Notes: generated by a model not told the origin, from the sequence alone. A stretch of 64,000 bases of DNA from Ananas comosus (GCF_001540865.1 NC_033631.1:2669935-2733934), one strand, 5' to 3'; positions 32,501 through 47,500 are shown, counted from the first letter of the stretch. Numbers and translations are program-made.

Positions 32501-35500
32501 AGTGAATGCAATACTCTACCAGAACATTGGAAATAAAGTGAATTATCGTGTGTGATCCTTTAATAAGAAGATTTTCAACCGAGACAAATCACACAGTAAA
32601 CACAAAGGCATAATATTCTAAATAAATGGACGTTACAGCTAATATATGTTAGACAATTAGCATGTTGAGATGAGGTGCAAAATTTAACATTTATTGTCCA
32701 TTTTTGACATGAAAGTTTATTAAATAATGTGTAACTTCATACTGCAACCAACTTTTAACATTTCATAATTTTGCTTTCGTGATCTTTTCATATGAAAAAA
32801 TTTTCTATTCTTTGCTGCTTGATGTTTGCTTCATGAGTAGTAATAATTTTTGAAATAACAACCTTGGTCTTTCTGTGTTGTTCCAGTGGCAGATCCACAG
32901 ACTTTGCTAGAAGAGAAAGTATCAACAGAAGAAAAGTTGGCACTAACTCAATATGAGCTTCGGTTAGCCCAAGAAGATTTGTCAAGACTGAAGTCAGAGT
33001 TACAAAAGCAAAAAGAATTATCACCGGAAGAATTAAATGGTTTGTTCTTTGTAATTGACAGGACCTCTAAGATGTATGCTTGCTTAGTGTTAATTACATA
33101 TTTACATCATACTATTCATGTGATTTTGCCCTAATTATTTATCTATTCTATATGTCTAAGTTTCCTTAGTAGTAGGCTATTACTTTCTCCTTTCTAAATT
33201 ACTACTCTCGTTTGCACTCCAGCTTGCATCATGTCGTGTTCATCCATCATTAAAATGTTGAATGAATGTGCGAGGACATCTTTGTGTGGTCGTATTCTTA
33301 GAATATTATTTTTCATTGCACTGTAAATTTTGCTTTAAAATGTGTAATAGAACAAAATATGTTATTCTGTTATGTGATATTCATGTGTTAATTATCATTA
33401 GTTCCTACTTGCTTGGTAGTGGTTCTCTTTGCATCTGTGCTAATTAAGTTACATATAGTAGCAACTAATTTCCAGTCACATCTCGGCACGGAAGCTCAAC
33501 CGCACACGTGCACAGACTCACCACATGTATAGAACTTTTCCTATAGTATACATGCATGACGTTGGAGTACAAAGCACATGTGAACACTACACAAAGAGTC
33601 TAAAACCCAAGAAATACATTTTTCCAAAGTCATTTAATTATTTACAAAAGGGGTGGGGTTTCCAAATGCATTCAGGATAAGTATACTAAGTTTCAATTAC
33701 ACTTTTCTTTTTTCCAAATTAGTCCAATTACTATTGCCACAAAATATATAGCTATGTAGGAGTTATCTATCACGGGTCCTTAGTCCGCATCGTGCTCCAC
33801 ACCAGCCGATGCACTTGAAAACAGTCCAACAAAGGAGTGAGAAACAATAAAAGTTTTTCAGCGGGTACAGCAAGCAAACGAAAGTAAGCTTTCTCCCAAC
33901 TGGTCAATAGGGATATGGTAATAATAATACTAACTGTAGGAAAATAGGTAAGTATGTGTTAATGGCAAGAAACTGTACTAATATGTCATGGTGAGCTGCA
34001 GCTAGCGGAAAGTGAGCAACGTACAGTCATGCCATGTTTTTTCTTTAAATGAAATGGGCTTGTCCCAATTGTATTCAACCTTCTCAACGAGTGGCTCAAG
34101 CTTGCCATCATGGATAGAGTTAGGACTGATTATTCAATTGTTACGTTGTGGGTGTAACGCTCTATGATTCTGCTTAGAATATGTGAGGCCTACACGCTAG
34201 TAATAATAATTGGGCTTGAGCATTTTGGGCCGGTGGTTTGGGCCCAACGAGTTATTGTTGCTAGCTGGTCGGATCGTTACAATTGGTATCAGAGCCGAAT
34301 ACCAGCCGGAAGTATAAGAGCTAAGTACTATGCGAGATAAAGTGCTACACCAACGGATTTGGTGGGAGCCACCTCTTGAATCCGTAGGAGCCACCTCTAG
34401 AATCTCACAGCTCCTGGTAATTTTGGTTTGCATCTGTGATCTAGTTTGAATCCGATAAGGACATTAGGGTCTAAACATGGGGAGTTTGTAACGCCCCATG
34501 ATTCTGCTTAGAATATATAAGGCCTACATGTTAGTAATAATAACCGAGCTTAAGTATTTTGGGCCGGTGGTTTGGGCCCAACGAGTTATTGTTGCTAGCC
34601 GGTTGGGTCGTTACAGTGGGCAAAGCTAGGACTAGTTACCCAGTTGCCACGCCATGGATAGAGTCGGGACTAGCTACCCGGTTGCCATTTCATAACCCAA
34701 TCGGGAAGGGACCTTGGGGAGCGAGTGCCCAAGGTGTCCTTGGCCAATATCACATATTGCAAGTTATGAACACATACTCATGTTCAAACTCATGACTGGT
34801 CATCCAATACCTCAACCATGTCGTCAATGAAAGCAACTCTGGCTAAATCATGTACTACCTCTACTTCTAGTCTAGAGTGTTATCATAAAGATGTCCGAGT
34901 CCAACTAGCATATTTTCTAGGACAAATAGAGACTATGACAAGTAAACAAGTCGAGGCATGCTACTAACAACGTCCATCATGAGCAAGTAAGCGATCAATA
35001 GTGTATGTACCATCATTATATCATTAAGCCAAGTTGAGAAATTGAACCAATACACCTGGGGTACTACTATACCCACTTCGGATTTAACACCCACCTCTAG
35101 TAGCTAATTTGGCGTGTACGTGTTCACGACTTCCTGATCTTCGCTCGGACCTAAGGAGAAAACATACAAGTTATACGTTATGCTAGAACTCCATTCACGA
35201 CCAACAAGTCGCATAGAAACTTAGGTTTGGGGTTATGAATGTTGAGGTTTTGGAACTTGATGTTGATGTTCCGAAACCAACACTAGGTTCCGAAACTTGT
35301 GATTAGGTTCCGTAGAACTAGAAGTCTTACTGCTTTGTGCCTTATTCTGGTTTTGGAACCAAGTCCCTAGTTCCGAAACCTAGCACACAAGCAGCACTCA
35401 GCTGATGGGCAACTCCGTGAAATTCGCGGAGTTGCGGTGCCATGATGTCGATTCTACTAGATTCAAGCCCCAAACACTCGAGACAATAGAAATGCACCAA

Positions 35501-38500
35501 AACGACGCAAAAAAGGCTTGAAAAAGCATAAGACCTAGATTAGTTTCACAAAGCAAGCGTTATCTCTAAAACAATGGTTTTCATAAGTTGAACTATAGAA
35601 ACCCATAATGATCGCTTTGCTTAAAATGCTCCAAGAAAGCAATGTGCTTGAAAATGAGCTTAAATTCTCATTATGTTTGAGAAAACACATAAAATAGCCA
35701 TGAAAATCCCTAGGGTTTCCATCACATTTTGGAATCTAGTCCAAAACACTGCCCAAGCTTACTAAAAGCTAGAAATCAAAGAAATACACATAAAACATCA
35801 TGAATCCCACAAGCGAAACCAAGGATCAATGACAAGATACCTAGATCTCGGAGTTCCACCAGTGAGATAGCTCAAAGAGGTCGAGATCACCGCACCAAAC
35901 CTTCCAAAGTTTGATCTCCCAATAGAGAAGCTTGTGGAAAAAGGAGATGAAGGAAAAGAAGACTCCTCCATGCTTGAAAAATGGGGGAGGTGAGTGGGAG
36001 TTTGCGAGAGGAGGAGAAGAAAAGCAATAGAGGGAGGAAGAGGGGAAAGTAAGGGGCTAGGGTTAGCTCCGGTTATTTATAGATGTAGAAGAAGACAATT
36101 GCGATTAAACCTCCTATCTATCAACTTTTGGTTAGCACCCCCCAATCCAACACACTAGTCTGCTGCTCATGTTCTGGAACACGATTTTCACGTTCTAGAA
36201 CATTACCTAATTCTGGAACTCCTACACAGGTTTTGCAGTCGCTCCCAGCCATTAGGTTCCCTGTCCGTATTCCTGAACCTCAGGATCAAGTTCTAGAATC
36301 TGACACAGGGACTGAAACCGCCTAATGTTGGCTCACAAATTTTTTTTCTTTGTTTTTTAGGGTATTAATAAGCAGGACAGTAGGAACACCTCTTTTAGAC
36401 TATTATTAATTTACTTCTACGTGAACAAAATTAACTTTGCATCAGTGATGTACCTTTGCTTCTACAATATATTGTGCAAAGGCTACGAAAGATACTAACT
36501 GTTATTAACAAACAAATTTCTGGCACTGCATATATGGAAAAAAAGAAATCTAATAGCTGCTTATGGATCATGCCTCTTTTCATTTGACTGAGGTCATGAT
36601 TGATAAGGAGCATTAGATGCTACAGTATATTGTGGAGACTGGAGAGGCTGCAAAAGATACTAACTGTTATTAAGAAACAGATTTCTACTAGCACTGCATA
36701 TATGGAAAAATCTAATAGCTGCTAATGGGCCATGGCTCTTTTCATTCAATTAATGTCACAACTGATAAGTGACATCCTAATCAGATGTAATCGGTAAAAT
36801 GTACTTCATGTTTCATTTGAAACATTTAAAACTGCACTTTTTGGGTTCCGCTTTGGAAACTTGTTCTTTACAATTGCTGCGCCTGATGCCTTTTCTTCTA
36901 TTTATGGTACAGGACCTCTTTCAGATGCATCAGTAACTGATGGGCTTAGAAGTCAACGAGATAAAAGGGAAACCACTCTGTCATCATTAGGCCTTTTAAA
37001 AGACTCTGAACGAAAAGATCTTAATTGTGCTGTGAAGGAGTACTTGCTTTTTGCTGGGTACAGACTTACAGCCATGACATTTATTGAGGAGGTGTGTAGT
37101 ATCTATGCATGACGACTTTGTTCACAGTGTAAAACTGGACATTCTTTATTTAAGGCATAATTTACTAAAGGATAGGTTGTTCACGAGTGAATTGAAGATT
37201 ACATGTATGTCAAGGTGGCAGGAGGAAGTATGAATGATCATGTACACTCTACACCTATTGATTGTAGTTTCTATACAGTTGTTAATTCTGATATTCATTT
37301 TAAGTGTGTTGGTGAGCCTAATCGCATCTTGTCAGATCCAGAAATATGTCTGTTCATTGGACAGTTCAGGTCATTGAATAGTCTTATTAATCATATTTCT
37401 TCCTATTTTTGTTGCTGTTATTTCTGGCATTTATTATGTTAATGAAATCCTTTTTCAGCATATAAACTTGATTAATAGTTATAAGGGTTACCAATCTATG
37501 CCAGGCAGCATATACCATGCTTACTATGTAAAGGTTGCTAAGTATTTCTTTTATCTGGTAACTGTTAGATGCATCAAGCTAACCTTATCTGTTCCAAAAT
37601 ATGGCACATTCTTAGGGTCTTTCAGTTCATGCTATTCTGGCAGGTTTTGTTTGGCATGTCAGATGGTCTAAAATGGAGAAACACGCAATGTCTTGTTGCA
37701 TTTAAGATTCAAATTGCAAACCCTAAGCGGGTGTTCAAACTAGGCCAAAATATCGCATCAATGTTTCAATGTTGTCCAGTGAGTCTGTGATCATAGTTAC
37801 ACAAATGTAAACTTTTAGAAGTATGTCTGCAGGAGGTTTTAAATGGAGAATTATTTAAGAGCGCTTTTGATGTTTAAATTTACAAGCTTATCTGTTCTAG
37901 GAAAAGACTGACGAATGATTGCATTTTGCTTTACTGTTAGGAATATGACTGCTTTATAATTCAATGGTTTCCTTATGTTATGTTATAATATATAGCAATG
38001 CATTACTCAAGTACGTCCGAAAAATTTTCACTGCTTAATTTAAGTTAGATTTTCTTATTTCAGTACATGTCATATCGGCTATATTAGTTATTGTTAGTTA
38101 CTTTATTTCTCGAGTTTATTTTGCATCTCTTTAAGCTTTCTTCTCTTAAGCTTTCTTCTCTTTCAACGTATATTGTGCTTAAAATGCCAAACTAGCCATT
38201 GTTATATCGTTTTGTACTGCAGGTTACTGACCAGAACCTTGATGTTTGGCCAAATAGTTCAGCCAGTGTATCTGATGCTCTACGCCGCTATTATTATCAA
38301 TACCTCTCAACCACCTCAGAGGCTGCTGAGGTAATCTTTCGACATACCATGATTTGTGAGTCAATATTGATTATATTAATCGGCACCACTCGTCATTATT
38401 TTTTGGATAAGCGAACTGAAATATTTTACTTTTTTCCTCCTTACTTTACCTTACTTTCTTTTGAGTCCGGAAGTAGCGGACTAGTCCAAGGGATGGAAGG

Positions 38501-41500
38501 GCAAAGGCCTTTTGCTGCCTCTTCTAGTCAAGAATTGGGGCCTCACAATCACTAGCTAATATGCTTTACTCTCATGCCTTTCTTTGTTCATTGTTTGATA
38601 TTCTACTGTACCAAGCAGAAAGGAAACACACCAATCCATCCTGAACTTGGTAATTAAACTCTACTGCGGCGACGATACTATAGGGGAGGTCCTGCACAAA
38701 TTAGTTCAAAGCCAGAATTATAAAAACCTTAAATAACGCCTCTTATTTGACTTAAATAGTTTTCAATATGAGCAAAGTTAAAATCCAAAATGTAAAGGTT
38801 GTCTTATTCTATACCTCATTATGATATCTCTTCTCTCCCACTTCACACCGCAAAACACACTGTTGTTATGGAGAGAGAGGTGCTTTCACATCTTCTTAAC
38901 GCAAAAAGGCTGAGGGGAGGAAAGTTTCTTTTTGGAGGGTCCTCCTGGGAGTAGATCTAGTGGAGATAGGGTGGGGCCTGTAGATCAGGATTAGAGCACG
39001 TGGCTAGTGAAAAAGAAGTTCCCCTTTATGTTGATATCCATAAGATATGTCCTTGTTTATATCAGATGTGCATGTGGGTACTGGGTAGTGCTGTTTTTTT
39101 CTCTTGAATTTTTCCTCGACGTATAAGTCTATATTATGTTTGCACTGTCACTCAACCTTTACACTTGATGGTGGACGCAACAGCATATTATTTTGCTTTT
39201 TTTGGCATTAGTGGCAAACACAGTAAACAGACTTTTGTACTATCTCTGAACCGGAATCTACTATGACTCTCTTCCTGAGTCATAGTATTGTGCTCTTAAT
39301 CTCTGGATATGATGCTATGTTTAGGGCTATCTAACAAATGATGCATTACAAGCTAAGGAATTTGCATGAAATATATACCAATACGAAATTCGGTCTAGGT
39401 TTGCAACTGAAATCCGGCAACCAGGGCTTGAATCCATGACCTTTGGGGATTATGAATCACTAGCCAAAGCGCTAATGATTGAAATTTGATCTTGTTTGTA
39501 ATTTGTAATGACGAGTCTAATTAGGTAATATAGATTTTAGCTAATTTCACAAGGTTATCTACTAGTTAAAATTGAATGAAATAGTATACTTTTGTTGTTT
39601 CGCATTTTGTATCCCAACAAATTTAGGATTATAGTAAACATAGAATAAGTGATGATTGTGCTATTGAAATCAGAATAAGCTCATCAAGACCATGGTTAGT
39701 TAATTCGCGAATTTTTGAAAAAACGAATTAAACGGCCGTTTTCGTATTTTTCCGAAAAATTCGGAAAAAAATGCGATTTTTTGGAGAAAAATAATTATTC
39801 GTGAATTATTCGCGATTCGCGAATTATTCGTTCAAAAAAAGGCCCTTGGGCCTGCGCTCAGGCCCGTGCTCGTGGCAGGGCCCGCGCCCACACTCGCATA
39901 CATGTATATCACATCTGCATGCATGTCTGTGTGCGTATGGATTACAGAAAAGAATGTAAGAACGTTTAATGTTGCCATGAAAAAAGGGCTTGTCAACCAT
40001 TTTACATATTTGGAGTGGTCAACATCTAGATAGATAAGTCGTATATCATTTGTGTATATGTTTCCTAATGTGCATTACTTATGAACAGTACAATCTTTTC
40101 ACATTGGCTGGGTTGAGATGCACTAATAATGGCACTACCTTGTATTCTTATTTTCTGCGTATTGCTGTCTTGCTTCAGGAGAAGATAGCCATTCTTCGAG
40201 AAAATGAATCATTGATAAAGGAAAATGAGAAGCTTAGAAGTGAAAAGAACTTGTTGCTAAAAAACAAGGAATCAGCTGATGGGCAGATTGTGGTTCTCAA
40301 AAAGTCTTTGGAGGCTGCACAGAAGGATTTAAAAGACAGGGACATTCTGGTAATTCTCACTTCAACTTGCTGCCAATAGATCAACTTTTGGTGCTAATTG
40401 TTTTCTAACATACCCTACATTAAAGGTTCAAAATCAGAAGCAGTTGCTGGAAATACAGAGGAAAGAGCTTAATGACTGCAGGGCTGAAATTACCGCTCTT
40501 AAAATGCACATAGAAGGGGCCCGATCAAGTAAACAATGGGCAGGAGAAAGTGAAGTTATAAAGTCCCTTGATGCTGATAACTCTAAGGAAGAAACAAAAT
40601 TATTGCAGAGTGAAACAGAAAACATAAAGAGAACAGGTTCCGCCACAAATTTTTCAGAGTCAATAGTACCTTTGGCTGAGAGCAAACAACCAGAGGAGGT
40701 AGTTCTAGTTAAGGAAGTGGCAGAAACTTCGAAGCCTGTTGAATCTATATCTGATTCAAATGTTGACAGTACTGATCATCTGACCTCTGAAGAGGAGAGA
40801 TTGAAATCCAGTACTACAGTTCTTGTTACATCAGCCGTTTCTTGTAATGGTAACACTAGTATCGTGAAACACGAAAGTCCCAATAATAATATTCTAGTAT
40901 CACTCTCTGAAGACAAAGGGCCGGTTGAGAATATACCCACAAAGAAAGAAAGAGCTTCTGAAAAGATGGTAAGTAGCTAGTAGTATGCTGCTTTCTTTTG
41001 GAAGTATTATAGCCTAGTGGATATCATGTCTTATCATAAAGGCTTTTTCATATAATTTGTACTATCCGTAGGCTTTGGAAACTATCCAAATACTTTCAGA
41101 TGCTTTGCCCAAGATTGTACCCTATGTTCTCATCAACCACCGTGAGGTTCTTATCTGTAATCTATTTCCTTTCCTTGTGTTTTGCTTCTATGAAAAATAA
41201 ACTTTGGATGACAACAATGTCATTTGGCTACAGGAGCTTCTTCCTTTAATTATGTGTGCTATTGAACGACATCCGGAGAGCAGCGTGAGAGATTCTTTGA
41301 CGCATACTCTGTTCAACCTTATTAAACGACCAGATGAACAACAGAGACGTATTATAATGGAAGTAAGCCCTTCCATGATACCCCAGCTGTTGATAGTGAC
41401 GGATATTTCATAAATGTTTTTATTTTATTTTATTTTATTTTTATTTTTCTCTGTAACAGGCTTGTGTTACCCTAGCTAAGAATATTGGGGAGATGAGGAC

Positions 41501-44500
41501 AGAAACAGAGTTGCTTCCACAGTGCTGGGAGCAGGTAAGATTTAAAATATTAAGAACCCTTTTAACATATGTACTTAATTAGTGCCTGTTTGGCTAAACT
41601 TCTAAACCTGCTATACTCTTGAAAGCATAAGTTTCCATAAATCATAATTTGGAGCTTTTGCTGTGGCAAAAATCTGAAATGAGCTTTCTAGGTCGGGAAA
41701 GCATTAGTTCCATATGAAGCTTTTAGTTTTGCTACAGCGAGAAGATCGAGATGACATTTTAATGAAAAAGATACTAATGCTTATTCAAATAGCTTTAATC
41801 AAACAACACTTTTTAAGAAGCTCTAGCCGAGTTCTTGTGATTACACTATTTGACAATGACAAATTTATTGGTCTCTAGATAAATCACAAGTATGAGGAGC
41901 GTAGGCTGCTGGTCGCTCAATCTTGTGGAGAGCTCGCAGAGTATGTTCGTCCTGAGATTCGTGATTCACTTATCCTGTCCATAGTACAGCAACTCATTGA
42001 AGACTCTGCAACAGTTGTTCGAGAAGCTGCCGCTCATAACCTGGCACTGCTGCTCCCGCTCTTCCCAAACATGGACAAATATTTTAAGGTCAGCCTCACT
42101 AATGCTCAGAGGCAAATCAATGGAGCAGAAATTGACTTCACAGAATTGGCTCTGAAATGTAAGCTATATGACAGGCTAGAACGAAAAAAAAAATAAAAAA
42201 GAAAAGATACGGCTTCAGGGATGCTCGGAGGCTGAGTGAAGATGATACTCACTAAACCAAAGTAGCTTCTCTAAAAGTTCTTCTCTTTGTTTGATAGGTT
42301 GAGGAGCTGATGTTCCAATTGGTTTGTGATCCTTCGGGAGTGGTCGTAGATACTACTCTTAAGAAACTTGTTCCAGCTGTAATTAAATGGGGCGGTAAAT
42401 TGGATCATATTCTGAGAGTGCTACTTTCCCACATCATAGGCTCCGCTCAGGTATCTTTCTTTAGTAATGAATTTTTCCAAAGTATTGGTCTTGAAGTTTG
42501 ACCTTATTTCAGTTAGTCGTCAATGTTTCAGTTTTATGAATTTAACCCCTTAAGCTTATTCTCCATTACAATTGATTCCTTTTGTTGGTTCACCATCTGT
42601 CAAATCAGCATTATCATTAGGTTAGTTGGTATGGCATTTTTGTGAAGTAGTTCATGATCAGTGATGATACTGAATAAGATGGTAGATTAATCGAATGAGT
42701 TAATTGTTATGTGGAACAAACTTAAGGAACTAAAACTGTTAATCTAGATGTTATTAAGATATAGCTTCGACGAAAATTCAGGGACTAAATTCATAATCAA
42801 CTCTTAAATATTTCGTCATGTCTACTTCTTGATTGTTTGCTAATTTGTTGTTACATATTGTCCAGCGATGTCCACCTGTCTCGGGGGTTGAAGGTTCAGC
42901 AGAATCTCATCTTCGTGTTCTAGGCGAACGAGAGCGCTGGAATATTGATGTGCTACTGCGAATGTTGACAGAGTTGCTCCCCTTTACACATCGTAAAGCA
43001 ATTGAGACATGTCCTTTTACTTCTTCAGTGGAGTCTCTTACAAGCCTAGAGAAGGAAAATTCTGGCTTCTCCAGCTCCTTGCTCCAGTTGTATGCAACGT
43101 GAGTCTAGAGTTATTTTGCTGACTTACATTCCTTTAATGCTTCAACTTCAGGTGCATCCTGCACTTGTGGAGAAAATATAATGTTATACAATAGCATAAT
43201 TATGCGTAATAGTGAAGTTATTTTATACATCAACTTGGATAGGGGTCATATGGAATGGACTGCACTTGAGTGGATGCACATTGATTGTCTCCCTGATTTG
43301 ATTCAACTTGCTCGCTTGTTACCTCAGAAGGAGGATAATCTAAGAAGTCGAATCACAAAGGTAGATTAAAAACAAGAACTTTAGTTGTTACATCGTACTT
43401 CAAAAGATTCTTCACCCTAATCATATTTTTTTCTTTTCACCCTTTTTTGATAAAACATTTCAGTACCTATTGGGCGTCTCAGAATGTTATGGGAGAGATT
43501 ATGCAGAGCACATTATGCTACCTGTATTTCTAGCAGCAATTGGGGACAGCGAAAGTGCTGATTTTACATTTTTCCCGTTGGCCATTCAATCTAAAGTCCA
43601 AGGTATCAAGAGGAAATATCTTTGTTGTTATAACAATTTGTCATCTTATTTTATTTCATCTCTAAAATTAAACCAAATTACTCAATTCCAGGCTTGGCAC
43701 CTAAAACTGCTGTGTCGAGTAGACTTGCAATCATGTGTGTCCTTCCATTGCTATTATCGGGTATTTTAGGGTCTCCTTCCTGTCGTGAGCAGTTGGGAGA
43801 ATACTTGAGAAATATACTAATCCAAAACACAGTGACAGAAGGTTCCTGGTCTGTGAATCACACTGCCGAGCTCATTGATGCAGTTCGCTTTCTTTGGTCA
43901 GTATCCTTTTAACCAGCAACATGATGATAAATGCCTATTATTATTGGTGATTTTATTTTTTTTCCTGGTTTAGAAATTGTTATTGTATTTTCATGCAGCA
44001 CATTTGAAGAGCATCAGGGAATTGTCTTTAATGTTTTATGGGAGATGGTTGTGAGCTCCAATGTAAATATGAAGACAAATGCCGCAACCCTGTTAAAAGT
44101 CCTCGTATGTTTGCAGTTGCCTGCTACCTAAATTATCTTTTTGTCTTTTTACATATCAAAGCATTTTAAATCCATGTTTTTTACTTTTAGGTGCCATATA
44201 TTGATGTGAAAATGGCATCAACTCATGTTTTGCCTGCTCTTGTTACTCTTGGTTCGGATCAAAACCTAAATGTGAAATATGCGAGTATTGATGCATTTGG
44301 AGCAGTTGCCCAGCATTTCAAGAATGAAATGGTGCTTACACATGATCCTTTGTTATTTTCATTCATATGCAAGTCTTCTCATTACACTGCACTAACCAAA
44401 CTTCTTGTCTTCAGATTGTGGATAAGATACGCGTACAGATGGATGCTTTCCTTGAAGATGGATCTCATGAAGCTACTGTATCTGTTGTTCGTGCACTTGT

Positions 44501-47500
44501 GGTTGCTGTGCCACATACAATAGATAGGCTTCGAGAATATATCCTTAACAGTGTCTATGATGATTTGCATATGATTTTCTTCCTTCAACAATTCATGTTC
44601 TCCTTGGGGATAAAAGAAAAAGAGAGATTTTTTTTTTTGAGTAATTCAAAGATATGCCCTGCCGAATAATCTTTTCTTGAGGGAAAATACACAAATATGT
44701 ACAATCATGCATACATATATGGATACATTTTTTCTGCACAATATAAAATTTTCATTTATGCCCTTCAAAATCTTAATTGTAATGTAGTTCCCTTTAACTT
44801 GCCACCAAAAGAAAAAGTTCCTCCTATAGAATGTTCTCTAAAGCAAACTTCGTAAATTGGATAACTCGACTTATGATGATGATATTTTTCTAAGAAATTA
44901 CATCTTCATGAGATACATAAGAAATTCAAATTTTATACGGCTATATGCATTAACAGATGTAAAAGCCCCTTTTCTTTTGATTTCTTTAACATTCCATACA
45001 TCTTTTGTCTAAGATTTTCCAGCTTACAAGCATGCCATCTCCTGGAAGTGATATTGCGCGTCGCCGTGAGAGAGCAAATGCATTTTGTGAAGCAATCCGT
45101 GCTCTTGATGCGACAGGTTTGTCTCACATATTTCTTCTCTTTTTTGTGTTCTACTCTCTTAGTTAGTCTAGTTAATATAATGCGATTATCACATTCTTGT
45201 TTAATTTTAATCATCCACCTTGTCGTTCCCATCTTTCAATAGTTGCTGGCCTAACTGTATTCGCATATTTACAATCTATTTAGGCTGTTCTAAAATTTCG
45301 GTGATAGATATGAGATGTGGAAATGTTGTACGAAAATCTTGAAAATTTGAATATGATGATGAGCTGATTGCTCATATTGGACCTATAATGACTAGAGCTA
45401 TTCAAAGAAGCACCAGCAGTTTCTGTTAAAATTGCCAACTCTTGTAGTTTGACCAATAGAGAAAGTTGAGCTGTTCAAAAAGCACTTCATTAAAATCGCA
45501 AATACATTCCTATTATAGCTTGAACAGTGGAGATTGTTGTTTTCTGGCAAGCACATTTCAAGATAGGATATTCTACATGAAAAATAATCACTACACATCT
45601 AATTTTCGTTTATGTCTAGTAAATAAGATGCACCAACAATGGATTAATTAGTATATACAATGAAATATTTGATAGTGTTAACCACTTTTGGCAATATCTA
45701 CAATGTGCTTCCTAGGAAGCCTTTGGCATAGCTCATTATGACAAAGATAATTCTATGAGAATTAGCTCATTGCACCAAATGATAGTCCAATGTCTCCATA
45801 CATTTCATTACGTGCAGTATATTACAATTTAGTATTGTCCTCAAAGAAGTCACTGTTTTGGGATTATGTAGAATAGATAGAAATGACGATGACACTATTG
45901 TTTCCTCATTTGAGTATTTGTTTAGGATGATGATTATAAGAGATTGTGTTTCCATTCTACATGCAACTGGTGCGTACTGTCACAGCCTTAGCGTTTTTGC
46001 TCGCAAAGCCCGTGCGACGCCCATCTTTCTCTACAAAGATGGACAAGACTTGCTCCCTGTTGCTAGCCCGGACTTTCGCATCCTACGACTAAGTATGCAA
46101 AAAAAAAGAGGAGAGATAAAGGTTACAAAAGAAAACTAAGTATTCTCAATTACTTAAAAAAAGAGGATTAGAACACACACTCTTTTGTGTCTTTGGCCAT
46201 AGCCATTCCCACAATTTATAGGCCTAAGATACAATGAATGTAGCCTATCATTACTCACCTACTAAGTCTACATTAACTCATCCATTATTACATAGTAATG
46301 AGCCCACATAAATGCGAAGCCCAAGAGTTGCTCGTAACTTTTGGTAGTTTTTTAAGACTTAATGGTAGTAGTTTTTGTAACCCTTCTCTTCCCATAGAAG
46401 GGCTGGAATCAGGCCTCATTGATAGCTCATTTTAGCTTGCGGTGTTAGGCCAGGGACTGGATTGCGTAGAAATTTTTTGAAGTCCCTGATACTCCCCCAC
46501 CTAATGCGCAGGCATCCTCGTCCCGCGCTGCTTCTGGAACTCGTCAATGAATATTTGGTATTGCAAAAGTGCGTCAGCCTTCTCCCGATAGCCTCCCCTA
46601 CTTGGTATTGCAAAACTGCGTCAGCCTTCTCCCGATAGCCTCGCCGTAGGGGAGATTCTTCCACTTCACCTAGTACTTAGGACTTGGCGGAACTCCACGT
46701 TGTCGAATGAGCCGAGTGTCGAGGATGGACTCCGCTTGTTTGTCGAACGAAGTGATCATGGTTGCCGGGGTGCACTGCGACATGCCATGGCTCGGATCCT
46801 CCGCGTCTTCATGGTCCAGTTTTAGCCTGTTAACATGGAAAACGGGTGGATTTTAAAGTTCCCAAGCAGCTACAGCTTGTAGGCACCCTTGCCCACACGG
46901 GGTGGCCTTCATACTTGCACGACAGTCCTTTGTGCACCTTGTGCAGGATCTTGAATTGCTGCGACTGAAATTTGACCATCACACAGTCTCCCTCGGTGAA
47001 CTCCTGAGGTTGCTGCTTTTCATCAGCCAACTTTTTCATCTGTCGGGCCACTTTCTCCAAGCTTGCCCTCGCAATTTCACTATTTTCCTAGAAGTTAGAG
47101 GTAAATTGGAGAGCAACACGGCTACAGAACTGCTCTCCCGCGGTGGCTGTGTGTGGGGCGAGTAGTTGTTGCCCGGCCGCTAGCTCGGATGGACTACAAC
47201 CCTAGAGTCGCTGCATCGCATGTTGTAGGAAAACTGAGTGACATCAAGGCGATGCACCCAATCCTTCTGGTTGGTACTCACAGTGTCGCAGGTACTCTAA
47301 CGAGCGTTCACTCGCTCCATTTGCCCGTCTTTCTGCGGGTGAAAACTGGGAGAAGAGTAACTCGAACCCCAAGATTTTGAACATTTTCGTCCAAAACTTG
47401 CTAGTGAACTTGGAGTCGCGGTCGCTCATGATGCTTGCGGGGATCCCCCAAAGCTTGACGATGTGGCTGATGAAGAGGCGTGCTGCTTCTTTAGACACGG

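Larger units (their letters stand above)
22868..32886 (+). other. RELCH intron 1 (10 kb), repeat-filled
   Basis: GTATCT donor to TTGTTCCAG acceptor. Foldback elements, microsatellites and a solo LTR listed separately take up about 2.5 kb. The rest (23400-28200, 31000-32880) is AT-rich with no frame I recognise. I found no exon encoding the missing N-terminal segment. Confidence 0.75.
33040..36912 (+). other. RELCH intron 2, LTR relic with nested TRIM
   Basis: Donor ATG/GTTTGT, acceptor TATGGTACAG. The centre (33475-36340) is an old LTR-like relic holding the TRIM at 34153-34615. The 570 bases before exon 3 contain a repeated TACTAACTGTTATTAA-type segment (near 36496 and 36658) and nothing else recognisable. 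Confidence 0.6.
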
